Shown piece by piece: positions 62,944 through 64,000 of a stretch of DNA of 64,000 nucleotides. Origin of the DNA: Opitutus sp. GAS368 (GTDB taxonomy: Bacteria; Verrucomicrobiota; Verrucomicrobiia; Opitutales; Opitutaceae). A program made the position numbers and the translations under genes. The notes under the pieces were generated by a model, which was not told the origin of the DNA, searched no databases, and saw only the letters and a program-made list of their open reading frames with translations. The number at the start of each line of letters is the position of its first letter. The first letter of the stretch is position 1. Location of the stretch: contig NZ_LT629735.1 of NCBI RefSeq assembly GCF_900104925.1, positions 2,959,001-3,023,000 on the forward strand, written 5' to 3'.

Positions 62944-64000
62944 ATGTCCCGCCCGCTCAAGATCGCCAATGCGTCCGGTTTCTGGGGCGACCAGCCCGAT
63001 GCCGCGGTGCGCCTTGTGGCGCAGCAGCCGGACCTCGATTTCATCACGCTCGATTATCTCGCGGAGGTATCGCTTTCCATCATGGCGATCACGCGCGCCA
63101 AGGATCCCGCGGCGAGTTATGCCCGGGACTTCATCGAGGTCGTGCAGTCACTGGTAAAATTCTGGCAGGGCGGCGGCCGGACCCGGATCGTCACCAATGC
63201 CGGTGGACTCGACCCGCGGGCTTGCGGCGCGGCCGTGCGCGCCGAGCTGGCCAAGGCGGGACTGGCGCAACTGAAGGTCGCCGTGGTTTCCGGCGACGAC
63301 GTGCTGGCCTTGGTCCGCGCCGGCGGGCCGGACTTTCGCAACCTCGAGACCGGCGCGGAACCGGCCACCGTGGCGGACCGATTGGTCACGGCCAACGCCT
63401 ACCTCGGCGCCGAGGGCATCACCGCGGCGTTGCTGGCCGGCGCGCATATCGTCATCACCGGCCGGGTGGCCGATCCCTCGCTGACCGTGGGACCGTGCTG
63501 TGCGCACTTTGGTTGGGCGGCGACCGATCATGACCGCCTCGCCGGCGCGACCGTGGCCGGTCATTTGCTGGAGTGCGGCGCGCAGGCCTGCGGGGGATTT
63601 TCCACCGACTGGCTCGATCTGCCCGGCTCGCACGACATCGGGTTTCCCGTGGCCGAAATTTCGGGCGACGGCTCATGCGTGCTGACCAAACCCGCGGGCA
63701 CAGGCGGTGCGGTGACGGTGCAGACCGTCAAGGAGCAGCTGCTCTATGAGATCGGCGATCCCGGCAATTATCTTTCACCCGACGTGATCGTTTCGTTCCT
63801 GACTTTACGCGTGGAGCAAGCCGGGCCGGACCGCGTGCGCATTTCGGGCGCGACCGGTCGTCCGCCTCCGGCCACTTACAAGGTCAGCACCACCTACCGG
63901 CATGGTTACAAGGCCCACGGGATGCTCACGGTGTTCGGTGACCAAGCTGTCGCCAAGGCGCGGCGGGCGGGCGAGGGGGTCCTGCGCCGATTGAAGGAGG
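62944..64000 (+). CDS. AtuA/DUF1446 family protein (3' end outside window)
   Basis: 352 residues are visible from ATG 62944; the frame is still open at the window end. Family features are KIANASGFWGDQPDAAVRLV, LDYLAEVSLSIMAITRAKDP, TNAGGLDPRACG, VITGRVADPSLTVGPCCAHF and GHLLECGAQACGGFSTDW. DUF1446/AtuA proteins accompany the acyclic-terpene (citronellol/geraniol) and leucine-type carboxylase clusters; their catalytic role is unclear. It lies 3 bp after the carboxylase gene, so the two are probably co-translated. Confidence 0.88.
   Translation, partial: MSRPLKIANASGFWGDQPDAAVRLVAQQPDLDFITLDYLAEVSLSIMAITRAKDPAASYARDFIEVVQSLVKFWQGGGRTRIVTNAGGLDPRACGAAVRAELAKAGLAQLKVAVVSGDDVLALVRAGGPDFRNLETGAEPATVADRLVTANAYLGAEGITAALLAGAHIVITGRVADPSLTVGPCCAHFGWAATDHDRLAGATVAGHLLECGAQACGGFSTDWLDLPGSHDIGFPVAEISGDGSCVLTKPAGTGGAVTVQTVKEQLLYEIGDPGNYLSPDVIVSFLTLRVEQAGPDRVRISGATGRPPPATYKVSTTYRHGYKAHGMLTVFGDQAVAKARRAGEGVLRRLKE

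Overview
The window is GC-rich, densely coded bacterial chromosome. Housekeeping genes dominate, and many intergenic gaps are filled with palindromic repeats. Several traits fit Verrucomicrobiota, most likely family Opitutaceae: a Minf_1886-family protein, an ExbB-ExbD-ExbD-TonB-TPR envelope locus, a duplicated orphan permease and a Tat-exported superoxide dismutase. That assignment is inferred from gene content; no rRNA gene is present.

Layout. 1-13057 is branched-chain amino acid synthesis: the 3' part of thrA, then ilvD-ilvB-ilvN-ilvC-leuA-cimA-leuB-aminotransferase. Two short leader ORFs lie in front of ilvD and leuA. The ilvD leader is followed by a terminator and a competing antiterminator, which looks like ribosome-mediated attenuation. 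13203-19105 (minus strand) is an envelope energy-transduction locus: ExbB, two ExbD, TonB, a TPR protein, two membrane-anchored coiled-coil proteins and an outer-membrane protein. 19359-24363 holds tRNA-Gln/Thr/Lys, rpmI-rplT and pheS-pheT. 24435-29754 holds two PilZ paralogues and gatC-gatA-gatB, with a GxxExxY gene inserted between gatA and gatB. 29843-33441 holds DUF2071, a GbsR/MarR regulator, SOD, a [2Fe-2S] ferredoxin and Fur. 33630-47796 holds an M16 protease, NAD kinase, a TlyA-type methyltransferase, an Fpg-like glycosylase, an amidohydrolase/M24 peptidase pair, a DUF192 lipoprotein, a NUDIX hydrolase and an orphan permease. 47897-58099 holds proC, a REC-histidine kinase, folD, a pseudouridine synthase, a flavoprotein reductase, fabG-acpP-fabF, a lytic transglycosylase and an MFS transporter.

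58188-59024 is a degraded integrated element at tRNA-Phe, with a 42-bp direct repeat and a truncated tyrosine recombinase. It appears to have replaced the promoter and 5' half of the tRNA gene. An Mrr-like nuclease gene follows. The window ends in an acyl-CoA catabolic cluster: acyl-CoA dehydrogenase, acyl-CoA carboxylase beta subunit and an AtuA/DUF1446 protein cut by the window edge.

The most notable signals are the ilv attenuator, the many families of dispersed palindromes (some supplying start or stop codons or protein linkers), the GxxExxY gene bracketed by arms of one such family, and the chimeric tRNA-Phe locus. All coordinates, motifs and pairings were read by eye; no database search was run.
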